A stretch of DNA of 64,000 bases from NCBI RefSeq assembly GCF_000956545.1, contig NZ_JYIT01000085.1, positions 124,001 to 188,000 on the forward strand. The letters are read 5' to 3'. Each line of letters opens with the position of its first letter. Position 1 is the stretch's first letter. The translations under genes were made by a program, and so were the position numbers. The notes under the pieces were generated by a model that had not been told where the DNA came from, made no database searches, and worked only from the letters and a program-made list of their open reading frames with translations. The DNA comes from Microbacterium azadirachtae (GTDB taxonomy: Bacteria > Actinomycetota > Actinomycetes > Actinomycetales > Microbacteriaceae). Below are positions 46,806 through 54,484 of the stretch, piece by piece.

Positions 46806-48194
46806 TTACTTCATTGCGGCGTCGATCTTGGCCGCTGCGTCATCGAGTGCCTGCTTCGCGCTCTGCTTGCCGAGTACGGCCGACTGGATTGCCGTCGCCC
46901 ACGTGTCGCCGGCTTCGGTCCAGGTCGCCGCCGGCGAGTACATCCAGCTGGCGTGGTCGGAGAGGATCTCTTTCCAGACCTTGTTGTAGTCGCCCCACGC
47001 CTCCGTGGCCTTGGCCATCTCGGGGCTGTCGGCGACGCTGATGCGGGTGGGGTTCATGTTTCCGTTCGAGATCGCGGCCGTGAGCTGCTCTTTCGAAGTC
47101 GCCCACTGGATGAACTGCCATGCGGCGCCCTTGTGCTTCGACGACGCGTTCATGCCGAGCGACCACAGCCACATGCTCGACGCACGGCCCTTCGGGCCTT
47201 CGGGAGGAAGCGCGTAGCCGACCTTGCCTGCGATTGCGCTGCCGGGCTTCTCGAAGTCGGGAGCCATGTGATCGGCATCGATGTAGAAGGCCACATTCCC
47301 CGCGAGGAAGTCCTGTTGCGCTTCGTACCAGGTGTAGGTGCTCGCGGCTTTCGGCGCAGACTTCATCAGGTCGGCCCACTTCTCGACCGCTTCGACGCCT
47401 TCAGGCGAGTTCACGGTCGCCTTGCCGTCAGTGATGTCCTTCACGCCGTAGGCGCCGGCGAACGTCGAGAAGGGGTTGAGCGTCGGATAGGTCTTGTCGC
47501 CTCGCGACACGAAACCGCTGATCGTCTTGCCATCGAACTGCGTGCCGTTCAACTTCTTCGCCGCCGCGATCAGGTCGTCGATCGTCTGGGGCACGCCGAT
47601 GCCTGCCGCGTCGAGGATGTCCTTGCGATAGAAGAGCGCGTAGCCCTCCTCATTGGCGGGGATGGCCCATTGTCCACCCTCGCCGGCACCCCCGAAGTCG
47701 GTCTTGTTCCACCGCTCGGCCTTCGTCAGCGCCGGAAAGAAGTCCTGAAAGTCCCAGTCCGAAGCGGTCTGCTTCTTGTCGTTGATCCAGGGAGTCAGAT
47801 CCTCGATCCATCCAGCCGCGGCGTACTGGTAGTTCATCGGCTGCGAGGTCATGAACACGTCGTATGACCCCGACTGCGACTGCAGTTCGGTCAGGAGCTT
47901 GACCATGTAGTCGTTCTCACTGAGAGTTTCGATGTTGACCGTCACGCCAGTCTTGCTCTCGAAGTCCTTCACGCTCTGCTTCACCGAGTCCGAGAGGGGG
48001 TGCTCGCTCATCAGCACGTTGATCGTCTGACCTTTGTAGTTCTGCCAGTCGAACGACTTCACGCTGCCGGAGTCTCCGGAAGGGCCACCGCTGCCGGACG
48101 ACGCGCAGCCGGCGAGAGCGGCCGCGACCGCCACCGCAGCGGCGCCCGCGGTGAAGGTCCGACGAGCACGTCGGCCTTGAGGGATGGAAACCAT
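46806..48194 (-). CDS. Polyol/sugar ABC transporter substrate-binding lipoprotein
   Basis: A 462-residue family 1-type solute-binding protein. A basic Arg-rich start is followed by a hydrophobic stretch and lipobox LAGC with Cys30, then a Gly/Ser linker. Mature features include INVLMSEHPLSDSVKQSV, the YALFYRKDILDAAGI strand and a KGAAWQFIQWATSKEQ helix. It belongs to the first position of the operon and is divergent from the SorC regulator gene. Polyol preference is inferred from the dehydrogenase and regulator. Confidence 0.9.
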   Translation of the reverse strand: MVSIPQGRRARRTFTAGAAAVAVAAALAGCASSGSGGPSGDSGSVKSFDWQNYKGQTINVLMSEHPLSDSVKQSVKDFESKTGVTVNIETLSENDYMVKLLTELQSQSGSYDVFMTSQPMNYQYAAAGWIEDLTPWINDKKQTASDWDFQDFFPALTKAERWNKTDFGGAGEGGQWAIPANEEGYALFYRKDILDAAGIGVPQTIDDLIAAAKKLNGTQFDGKTISGFVSRGDKTYPTLNPFSTFAGAYGVKDITDGKATVNSPEGVEAVEKWADLMKSAPKAASTYTWYEAQQDFLAGNVAFYIDADHMAPDFEKPGSAIAGKVGYALPPEGPKGRASSMWLWSLGMNASSKHKGAAWQFIQWATSKEQLTAAISNGNMNPTRISVADSPEMAKATEAWGDYNKVWKEILSDHASWMYSPAATWTEAGDTWATAIQSAVLGKQSAKQALDDAAAKIDAAMK

Positions 48195-48277
48195 TCAGCA
48201 CTCCTTTGAGCTCGGATGTCCGCCGCCTGAGACGGCGGCTATCGGAGATCGTAGTGAGGCCTTCACGGATGTGATGA

Positions 48278-48283
48278 TAGGGT
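48278..48283 (+). promoter_or_regulatory. -10 element TAGGGT, probable leaderless promoter of the SorC gene
   Basis: TAGGGT ends 6 nt before the ATG at 48290. A TGTG-N11-CACA pair (48270-48288) and a small CCGCCG hairpin (48220-48238) in the same gap are operator candidates. Confidence 0.45.
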
Positions 48284-48289
48284 GCACAT

Positions 48290-49225
48290 ATGAGCATCGG
48301 CCCCCTGACCGAACAGTTGCGCAGTGCGTATGCCGCGGTTCAGCACCTGCAGCACGGCCGACCCATGCTCGAGCTTGCAGAGGAGCTCCAGGTCTCGCGT
48401 TTCACCGTGAGCCGCATGATCGACCGGGCGCGCGCGTCGGGCTTGGTCGAGGTAGTGACCCGGATGCCGGATGCGATAGATCCCGCTCTTTCGTCAACAC
48501 TCCAGCAGCGGTTCGACCTCGACGCGGCATACGTCGTGGTGCCCGCGGTCGATAGCGAGCAAGGCGCGAGGACGGCGATCGCGCACGTCGCCGCCCGTGT
48601 GCTCGCAGAAACGATCGAAGAGGACGACCTCGTCGGCGTGGGACCAGGCCGCACAATCCTGGAGACTCTCGGCATGCTCACCACCCTGCCCAGTTGCGAT
48701 GCCATTCAGCTGACGGGTGTGGCGTCTAGTGACCCTATGGGCAGCCTGCGGGCACTCATGCGGATGAGCGAAGTCTCCGGAGGGCGACAACACCCTCTCC
48801 ATGCCCCCTTCGTCAGCACCGACGCGGCTGCATGCACGGCCATCAGCAGCCAGCCGGCAGTAGCCGACGTCCTCAGGCGTATGGGTCGCCTCGATAAGGC
48901 CGTGCTGACGGTGGGCGGCTGGCCCGAGAGCTCTCTGCTCGCCCGGCAGCTGGACGCGCTCGGCGAACTGGAGCGGATGCTGGAAGCAGGCATCGTCGCT
49001 GAGTTCGGCACCACACTTCTCGACAGCGGCGGGCGCGAAGTGCGCACGCTTGAGGATCGTTTCATCGGCGTCACGACTGAGCAACTCGCGCGGGTTCCGT
49101 TGTCGATGGCGCTCGGCGGTGGCCCGGGCAAGGATGTCGCACTTCTTGCCGTGTTGCGCTCAGGGCTCGTGAACGTGGTGATCACAGACGCTGCGCGAGC
49201 GCGTTTTGCGCTCGCGCATGACTGA
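48290..49225 (+). CDS. SorC family sugar-binding transcriptional regulator
   Basis: A 311-residue regulator. The N-terminal helix-turn-helix is ELAEELQVSRFTVSRMIDRA (about 26-45); the rest is the SorC effector domain, related to sugar isomerases, with VGVGPGRTILETL and a closing SMALGGGPGKDVALLAVLRSG phosphate-loop region. SorC proteins are usually activated or released by phosphorylated sugars. It is divergent from the transporter and dehydrogenase genes and probably controls them. Confidence 0.9.
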   Translation: MSIGPLTEQLRSAYAAVQHLQHGRPMLELAEELQVSRFTVSRMIDRARASGLVEVVTRMPDAIDPALSSTLQQRFDLDAAYVVVPAVDSEQGARTAIAHVAARVLAETIEEDDLVGVGPGRTILETLGMLTTLPSCDAIQLTGVASSDPMGSLRALMRMSEVSGGRQHPLHAPFVSTDAAACTAISSQPAVADVLRRMGRLDKAVLTVGGWPESSLLARQLDALGELERMLEAGIVAEFGTTLLDSGGREVRTLEDRFIGVTTEQLARVPLSMALGGGPGKDVALLAVLRSGLVNVVITDAARARFALAHD

Positions 49226-49267
49226 ATGCAAGCCGGGGCAGTCCACGGCCTCCCGACTGACGAGTCG

Positions 49268-49492
49268 TCAATTGCCGGGAGGAGACGCGCTCCCGACGCC
49301 GTGGATCCGACCCGTCGCGGGATCGACCCAGTTGCCGGAGCCCGTCACCCGGTGCCAGCGCTTGTGGAAGGCGAGATCGGATCCTTCGGCCTCGACCACA
49401 GCCGCTCCGCACAGGTCGCAGATGCGCAGCAAGACCACGTCACCGCTCGTGGTCGAAACCGAGATCATGCCCGACGGGAAATCGACGCCCAT
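49268..49492 (-). CDS. Small C2H2-like zinc-binding protein, unknown function
   Basis: A 74-residue protein. It contains Cys25-x2-Cys28 in RICDLCGAAV and His43-x3-His47 in AFHKRWH, a spacing close to a C2H2 finger (C-x2-C-x14-H-x3-H). A GAGGAGG ribosome site precedes the ATG by about 6 nt, which supports translation. The N-terminal strand-rich half (SGMISVSTTSG) has no recognised domain. It is convergent with the SorC gene. Function unknown; zinc binding is inference from residue spacing. Confidence 0.6.
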   Translation of the reverse strand: MGVDFPSGMISVSTTSGDVVLLRICDLCGAAVVEAEGSDLAFHKRWHRVTGSGNWVDPATGRIHGVGSASPPGN

Positions 49493-49600
49493 GGTGGTCC
49501 TCCTCGCTACGCGGCCGACTGGGCCGGTTCGTGATCAGCGTAAGCGACGCAGTCGGGCGCCATTCGGCGCTGAGCCGAACCGGACCCGGGCGAGGCCGGT

Positions 49601-50575
49601 TCAGCCGACGCGACCGCCGGCCCACTCCTGGATGAGGGTGACGAGGGCGCTGACCTCGCGCGCGCTGAGATGACTCGGCACATCGTGCGCGTCGCCGGGC
49701 GCGACGAGGATCTGACTCCCGTTCGCCGGATTCACTCGCACGGCGGCGGGCTCGATCACAGACCGCGGTGTCGTCACGGGAGCTTCACCGAGATCACGCG
49801 ATCGCAGCCGGCGATCCGTGAGCACGAGTCCGTACGGGCCCGCCAGGGTGCTGGCGCTGAAGCACGCGAGGATCTCCTCGCCCGCGTCGAGGGGCATCTT
49901 CTTCGCGAATTTCGCAAAGTGCTTCGCATGCGTCTTGTCATCCGCGTATTTCACCGCGGGGGAGAGGCCGAGCTCCTTCACCCGCCCGCGGATGTCACTC
50001 GCCGTCGTGAGGGCGGCGACGAGCGGCGTGTCCGCATTCGTGCCGGCTTCCAACGTCATGGTGATCGCCGCGACCAGCAACTCACGGAACCACTCGACAT
50101 CCTCTTCGTCGACGAGCGATCCAGCGCCGTTCCAGTCATAGCCGTCGATCCCTTGCGATGCGATCGCGCGGGCCGCATCCGCCGCGTCCGCCACCCCGGC
50201 CGCGAAGGGATACTGTCGCGCTTCGCCCTTGCTGAACACCAGATCCACGTCGTCCTTGACGATGAGCCGACGGTCGGTGACGAGAAAGCCCTGCGCCTCG
50301 CGCTTGTTCGTGAATCGCGTCGCCACGTCGTAGCCCACCCAGATGACGGGGAGTTCGTCGTCGCCGGCCGGCGAGGCCAGCATCATCTGCTCGATGGCGC
50401 GCCACAGCACACTCTGCCCGTCATCCCAGGTCGGGTGCGCATGCCCGGGCACAAAGACGAAGTCCTGGATGTCGGGCTTCTGCGCCGCCAGTTCCGAAGC
50501 TCCCGCCGCCAGCTGAGCGAACACGGCGGCCTGCTGCGGAGGAAGCGATGACACATACATATCGATGCTGTCCAC
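49601..50575 (-). CDS. Hypothetical protein with two TDRRL (PH-like) segments
   Basis: About 324 residues, no membrane segment and no recognised catalytic motif. Two segments look alike: FLVTDRRLIVKDD near residue 120 and LVLTDRRLRSRD near 267, a strand pattern seen in bacterial PH-like domains. Between them are FVPGHAHPTWDDGQ and a DWNGAGSLVDEED helix. The GTG at 50575 is one of several possible starts (also ATG 50560 and an upstream in-frame codon at 50632); a TAAGCT hexamer lies just upstream. Function unknown. Confidence 0.6.
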   Translation of the reverse strand: MDSIDMYVSSLPPQQAAVFAQLAAGASELAAQKPDIQDFVFVPGHAHPTWDDGQSVLWRAIEQMMLASPAGDDELPVIWVGYDVATRFTNKREAQGFLVTDRRLIVKDDVDLVFSKGEARQYPFAAGVADAADAARAIASQGIDGYDWNGAGSLVDEEDVEWFRELLVAAITMTLEAGTNADTPLVAALTTASDIRGRVKELGLSPAVKYADDKTHAKHFAKFAKKMPLDAGEEILACFSASTLAGPYGLVLTDRRLRSRDLGEAPVTTPRSVIEPAAVRVNPANGSQILVAPGDAHDVPSHLSAREVSALVTLIQEWAGGRVG

Positions 50576-50802
50576 GCTGCGAGCGTAGCTTAGATTGAAT
50601 GTGGGTTCAGTCAGACCGCAGAGACGCGCCACAATCGGTTCGCGCGGAACTCGCGGACTGTGCCCTCACCGTGCGCCGGTGCTTCGACGCCAGCCGCGTG
50701 GTGATCACGCGGTGTGCCTGAGCAGCCATGACCCCGCGTTCGAGCTGCACATCCATGTCCCGCGAGAGTCCCGCACCGAATCCACCGTCGTCCATGACGC
50801 GT
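50576..50802. other. Intergenic stretch without a recognised gene
   Basis: About 230 bp between the hypothetical gene and the frameshifted gene. No tRNA, strong hairpin or convincing reading frame was seen. A - strand frame (MDDGGFGAGLSRDMDVQLE) reads like protein for a short distance and may be a decayed gene. Confidence 0.4.
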
Positions 50803-51665
50803 TCACAGCGCGCGCAGGCGGGCCGCCCGGCTCTCATCGATGCCGCCACGCCACCCCGAGAGCGGTGGCGTGATGTCGGATCGCGGGCCGCCCGACCATG
50901 CCTCGGCGAACTCGGCGCGAGAGACGAACCGGTCCCATCCGGGGTCGAGCGTGCCTGGTAGGAGCCCGTACTCGGCGAGTCCGATGAGGATGCCGTATCG
51001 CTGATATCTGTCCGCTTCCGGCACGATCTTGGCTCGGGCGACCGCCTTCTCCAGTTCACCGACGCGCGTTCCCGACGGTCGGGCCGAGATCACCTCCAGC
51101 AGCGCCCGCAGCCGCTCCCTGTCGTCGGTCGTGGGGAGGGGAGGCCCGCCGCGGCAGCGGTCTCGAGGTCGGGTAGATAGCGATGCGGCTGCTCGTTCCA
51201 GGCCCAGCCCAGCGCAAGCCGCACCAGCACCTCGGTCATGTCGAGCTCGAAGGCGCCGCCGGGAGACGCCCTGAGTCCGCAATCGGGCAGCCCGTCGTCG
51301 CCCGCGGGCGCGGTTGCGAGGTTTCTCGCCCATGCGAACGAGATCACGGTCTGCCGTCCGTGGCGAGCGCTGCCGAGACCCGCGACGAAGGCGCCGAGCA
51401 CGGCGTCCTCGTCGAGCGCGGATACCGCGGCGACCGAGCGGTCGAGGATCTCGGTCGGCGTGAGTCGCTCAAGGGTGCGCACGGGCCATCCCAACTGCTC
51501 GGCCTCGGCGACGTGGACCGGATCCTTGGACGGGTCGGCTCCGGCGACGCCGCCCGTGCGCGTGAAACGGTACCCGTACACCCGCATCAAGGCGTCGAGC
51601 TCGGCATCGGCGGGGATTCGTCGTGGCAGGGCCTTCACCTCGTCAGGATATGGGGCCAGCGGCAC
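50803..51665 (-). pseudogene. Frameshifted hypothetical gene
   Basis: Two - strand frames join to one protein-like sequence of about 286 residues. The first part runs from a GTG near 51665 (PLAPYPDEVKALPRRIP) to ETAAAAG near 51140. The second continues as PLPTTDDRERLRALLEV to the stop at 50803. The break lies in the purine-rich GGGGAGGGGAGG run at about 51135-51147, typical of slippage or of a sequencing error. The product has helical, aliphatic-rich segments (FVAGLGSARHGRQTVISFAWA) but no recognised domain. If the shift is an error this is an intact gene. Confidence 0.55.
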
Positions 51666-51703
51666 TCGCCACGGAGACGGCGCCCGCGCTCCGCGGAGCG
51701 ACC

Positions 51704-51917
51704 CTAGGGGCGGAAGATGCCGATGGGTTCGCGGACGGCGTAGAACACGATGACCAGGCTCACGACGGCGTCGGCCCACCACCACTTGAGGGTGGTGTTG
51801 AGGACGACTCCTGCGAGCACTGCGACGGCGAGCAGCCCATCGAAAAATGTGAAGCGTGCTTCGTGTTCCAGGACCGGGTTGCCGAGAGTTCGCGAGGACA
51901 GCCAAGATCAGCACGGT
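51704..51917 (-). pseudogene. Truncated CDF cation transporter, C-terminal remnant
   Basis: The - strand reads LGNPVLEHEARFTFFDGLL, then VVLNTTLKWWWADAVVSLV and FYAVREPIGIF before a TAG at 51704. This is the last two membrane helices of a cation diffusion facilitator with its WWWAD metal-site motif. Upstream in frame a TGA occurs near 51920, inside the 48-bp repeat, and no N-terminal part exists. The remnant resembles the end of the intact transporter at 52440 (SLFGWWWADSIAALVV). It marks the left border of the island. Confidence 0.65.
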
Positions 51918-51965
51918 CTGCCGCGAGGGGAGTCGCGTTCGGAGCTCAGGGCACAGTCGATCCAT
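51918..51965 (+). repeat. 48-bp direct repeat, left copy
   Basis: Begins CTGCCGCGAGGGGAGTCGCG and ends GCACAGTCGATCCAT; identical at every position to 57559-57606. On the - strand it opens with ATGGATCGACTG in both copies. It abuts the truncated CDF gene. Confidence 0.9.
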
Positions 51966-52071
51966 TAGTGATGTGGGCGCGTATTCTCGGGCGGCGTATT
52001 CGCGCTGATAGCGCGGGTGTCGCGACCTCGCTGGGCAGCTTGTCCGGTCGGCGATGGTTCATCCGCGACTG

Positions 52072-52095
52072 TATAGTCATTGAGTGCTGACTATA
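52072..52095 (+). promoter_or_regulatory. Operator-promoter overlapping the cmtR start
   Basis: A perfect inverted repeat TATAGTCA-N8-TGACTATA. Its left arm contains the hexamer TATAGT (52072-52077), which ends 6 nt before the GTG at 52084, so operator, -10 and start codon are interleaved. This fits autorepression of a leaderless message. Confidence 0.7.
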
Positions 52096-52443
52096 GCTTC
52101 GCGTCTTGATGTCATGAATCGGTTGGGTCGAGCGATGGCCGATCCGACGCGTTCACGGATTCTGATGACGCTGTTGGAGGGTCCGAGCTATCCGGCGGTC
52201 TTGGCTCGGTCGTTGGGCCTGTCGCGGTCCAACGTGTCAAACCATCTGACCTGCCTGAGGGACTGCGGGATCGTCGTGGGTGAGCCAGAGGGGCGTCAGA
52301 CGCGTTATGAGATCTCGGATCCGCATCTTGCAGCCGCACTCAATGCGCTGGTTGATGTGACGTTGGCCGTGGATGAGAACGCCGCGTGCGTCGACGACGC
52401 GTGCGTGGTGCCTGGTTGCTGTGGGGCCGGGGCGCGAGCATGA
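52084..52443 (+). CDS. CmtR-like ArsR-family metal sensor (Cd/Pb)
   Basis: A 119-residue winged-helix repressor. The CmtR ligand cysteines are conserved: two in the recognition helix region SNHLTCLRDCG and one in the C-terminal NAACV. Further Cys occur in DDACVVPGCC, which may add metal sites. The N-terminus MLTIASRLDVMNRLGRAMAD aligns with CmtR from the GTG, supporting this start over the ATG at 52114. It overlaps the CDF transporter gene by 4 nt. Cadmium or lead release of repression is expected from the family. Confidence 0.85.
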   Translation: MLTIASRLDVMNRLGRAMADPTRSRILMTLLEGPSYPAVLARSLGLSRSNVSNHLTCLRDCGIVVGEPEGRQTRYEISDPHLAAALNALVDVTLAVDENAACVDDACVVPGCCGAGARA

Positions 52444-53087
52444 GCGCTTCTTTGACGGATGAGCGTAGGAAGACGCTTCATCGGCGAGTGCGGTTCATCG
52501 TTGGGTTCACGATCAGCTACAACGTCATCGAGGCGGTCGTGGCAATGTGGGCCGGTGTCCTTGCCTCCTCGGCAGCGCTGATCGGGTTCGGTCTGGATTC
52601 GGTCGTGGAGGTGCTTTCTGCAGCAGCGATCGCGTGGCAGTTCACGCGTAAGGATCCCGAGCGCTGGGAGAAGGTAACCGTCCGGGCGGTCGGGGTGGCG
52701 TTCTTTGCGCTGGCCGGGTATGTGACTGTCGATGCGGTGTTGACCTTGATTCGTCAGGAGGGCGCGGAACACAGCCCTCTCGGATTGGGGATCACGGTGT
52801 TGAGCTTGATCATCATGCCGCTGCTGGCCTGGTTCGAGGTGCGGACAGGGCGAGAGCTCGAGTCCAAGAGCGTGTTGGCGGATGCGAAGCAGCTGATTCT
52901 CTGCATCTATCTGTCGGGGACCGTGTTCATTGGCCTGGCCCTGAACAGTCTCTTCGGATGGTGGTGGGCGGACTCCATTGCAGCCCTGGTGGTCGCCTTC
53001 CTCGCGATCCGCGAGGGCATTGAAGCGTGGCGGGGTGACGTGGAGTCGCCCTTCGAGGTCCTCGAAGACCTCGAAGACGACGACTGA
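52440..53087 (+). CDS. CDF-type cation efflux transporter
   Basis: A 215-residue membrane protein with about six helices, typical of the short CDF proteins linked to cmtR. Metal-site acids are in ALIGFGLDSVVE (helix 2) and WWWADSIAALVV (helix 5). The first helix has ISYNVIEAVVAMWAG. The acidic tail EVLEDLEDDD replaces the long cytosolic domain of larger CDFs. The ATG overlaps the regulator stop. It likely exports Cd, Zn or Pb by proton exchange. GC content here is lower than in flanking genes. Confidence 0.87.
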   Translation: MSASLTDERRKTLHRRVRFIVGFTISYNVIEAVVAMWAGVLASSAALIGFGLDSVVEVLSAAAIAWQFTRKDPERWEKVTVRAVGVAFFALAGYVTVDAVLTLIRQEGAEHSPLGLGITVLSLIIMPLLAWFEVRTGRELESKSVLADAKQLILCIYLSGTVFIGLALNSLFGWWWADSIAALVVAFLAIREGIEAWRGDVESPFEVLEDLEDDD

Positions 53088-53108
53088 TAGTCCGTCGTGA
53101 TGTGAACG

Positions 53109-53347
53109 TCATCGCTCGGCGGCGCGCAGGATGGCAATCGTTCCCGAGGGATCGGTCAAGCAGGTCAGCGGCAGGATCAGCACCGCGAGACCGAACACGG
53201 TCGCGGGGGAGTTCTCCAGCAGCCGCAGCCCGACATTGGTGGACAGGCGCTGCGCCGCGATCCCGGACCCGACCACGGTGGTCACCAGCAGCCCAGTCCC
53301 GAGAGCTCGGACAGGGCGTGACGGGCAAGGGTAGGACGGCCGGTCAT
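53109..53347 (-). pseudogene. Aquaporin/glycerol channel (AqpS-like) gene, frameshifted and truncated
   Basis: From the ATG at 53347 the - strand reads MTGRPTLARHALSELSGLG, then a frame change near 53286 gives LLVTTVVGSGIAAQRLS, then VGLRLLENSPATVFGLAVLIL. This is the first one to two helices of an aquaporin of the type found in ars operons. The sequence then leaves the family (CLTDPSGTIAILRAAER) and stops at 53109; both NPA loops are missing. The ATG overlaps the stop of the adjacent arsC by 4 nt, so it once was the third gene of that operon. Confidence 0.65.
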
Positions 53348-53994
53348 GAGGCGGTGCCCGTCGACGGCAGCAGTTCGGTGAGCAGCTGCTCGACGTGTGC
53401 CTGGATCTCGTCGCGGACGGCGCGGATCCCGTCCAGATCGAGCCCTTCCGGGTCGGTCAACTGCCAGTCCAGGTAGCGCTTGCCCGGATAGAGCGGGCAG
53501 GCGTCCCCGCACCCCATCGTCACGACGGCGTCCGCCGCGCGGACGACATCGTCGGTTAGGGGCTTCGGGAACTCGCCGGTGAGGTCGATCCCCGCCTCAG
53601 TGAGCACCGTCACGACACCGGGGAGCAGATCAGCGGCGGGCTGGGAACCGGCGGAGCGGACGTGGACGCGGTCACCGGCGAGCTGCCGGGTGATCGCCGC
53701 GGCCATCTGAGACCGGCCCGAGTTCTGGACGCAGAGATAGAGGATTTCCGGGACCGTCTTTGCGACCTGCCCGCGGGACTGCGCCAGAGCGACCAGCCGG
53801 TCGCGCGCGAACTTCTCCGCCAACGTCGGCAGCAAAGAGGTGACCGTCGCCGTGCGCCCCAGGGCCGTGTAGGACTCGAACACGACCCGCTCGACCGTCT
53901 CCTCACCGACCATCCCGGTGAACTGCTGCGCGAGCCGCTCCGCGGCCCGGTGCAGCACCGCATCCGCGGACTGCAACCCGCCCTGCGCGTTCAT
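53344..53994 (-). CDS. arsC: Arsenate reductase with N-terminal three-helix domain
   Basis: A 216-residue protein. The first 75 residues form an alpha-helical bundle (LAQQFTGMVGEETVERVVFE) found in actinobacterial arsenate reductases. The low-molecular-weight phosphatase-like domain follows, with the CX5R loop CVQNSGR at Cys88-Arg94 and the MGCGDACPLYPGKRY loop. It reduces As(V) to As(III), probably through mycothiol. The usual His of the loop (CVHN) is Gln here. It overlaps the second arsC by 4 nt upstream and the broken aquaporin gene downstream. Confidence 0.88.
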   Translation of the reverse strand: MNAQGGLQSADAVLHRAAERLAQQFTGMVGEETVERVVFESYTALGRTATVTSLLPTLAEKFARDRLVALAQSRGQVAKTVPEILYLCVQNSGRSQMAAAITRQLAGDRVHVRSAGSQPAADLLPGVVTVLTEAGIDLTGEFPKPLTDDVVRAADAVVTMGCGDACPLYPGKRYLDWQLTDPEGLDLDGIRAVRDEIQAHVEQLLTELLPSTGTAS

Positions 53995-54407
53995 GCCGCA
54001 CTCTCCTCGGGGAGCAGCTCGCCGATCAGGGTTTCGACCCGGGCGCGGATCTCGTCCCGGATGCGGCGGACCGTGGCCTCGTCCTGCCCTGCCGGGTCAT
54101 CCAGCACCCAGTCCTCGTATCGCTTGCCGGGGAAGATCGGGCAGGCATCACCGCAGCCCATCGTGATCACTGCATCCGACTCCCGCACCGCCTCGACGGT
54201 GAGGAGCTTCGGGGTGTTCGAGGCGATGTCGATGCCTTCCTCAGCCATCGCGGCGACCGCGACCGGGTTGATCTGATCCTTCGGCGCGGACCCGGCCGAG
54301 AGCACCTCGATCCGGTCTCCGGCGAGGTGCTGCAGGTAGCCGGCGGCCATCTGCGACCGGCCCGCGTTGTGCACGCAGACGAACAACACGGTGGGCTTGT
54401 CGGCCAT
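53991..54407 (-). CDS. arsC: Arsenate reductase ArsC
   Basis: A 138-residue single-domain LMW-PTPase-type arsenate reductase. The catalytic loop is CVHNAGRSQ (Cys11 to Arg17). The second loop MGCGDACPIFPGKRYEDW carries two more Cys and the Asp-containing DDPAG turn. It shares the same loop design with the neighbouring two-domain ArsC but is shorter. It is first in the - strand operon and is divergent from the arsR-arsC fusion, with an ArsR-type palindrome in the 77-bp gap. Confidence 0.92.
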   Translation of the reverse strand: MADKPTVLFVCVHNAGRSQMAAGYLQHLAGDRIEVLSAGSAPKDQINPVAVAAMAEEGIDIASNTPKLLTVEAVRESDAVITMGCGDACPIFPGKRYEDWVLDDPAGQDEATVRRIRDEIRARVETLIGELLPEESAA

Positions 54408-54464
54408 GGTCGGGTCCTCTCCTCGGGATCGCTGGGTTACGCCCAGCTTGACGAACCGACTATA

Positions 54465-54482
54465 GCTCAGTCAATATTGAGC
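54465..54482 (+). promoter_or_regulatory. ArsR-type operator between divergent ars genes
   Basis: TCAATATTGA is a perfect 10-bp palindrome inside a wider GCTCA-N8-TGAGC repeat. It lies just upstream of the fusion gene start (54485) and overlaps its probable -10 (CAATAT, 7 nt before the ATG). It could control both directions. Confidence 0.6.
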
Positions 54483-54484
54483 CA

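Noticed and set aside
48211..48240. CCGCCG-N7-CGGCGG hairpin in the SorC divergent gap as a terminator
   Set aside because: Stem is only 6 bp, it lies in the leader of the binding-protein gene rather than after a gene, and it is common in such GC-rich DNA; kept only as an operator candidate.
51918..51965. 48-bp repeat as a tRNA-derived attachment site
   Set aside because: The sequence does not match the 3' end of any tRNA: no T-loop GTTCGA and no CCA end. The only tRNA in the window is unrelated.
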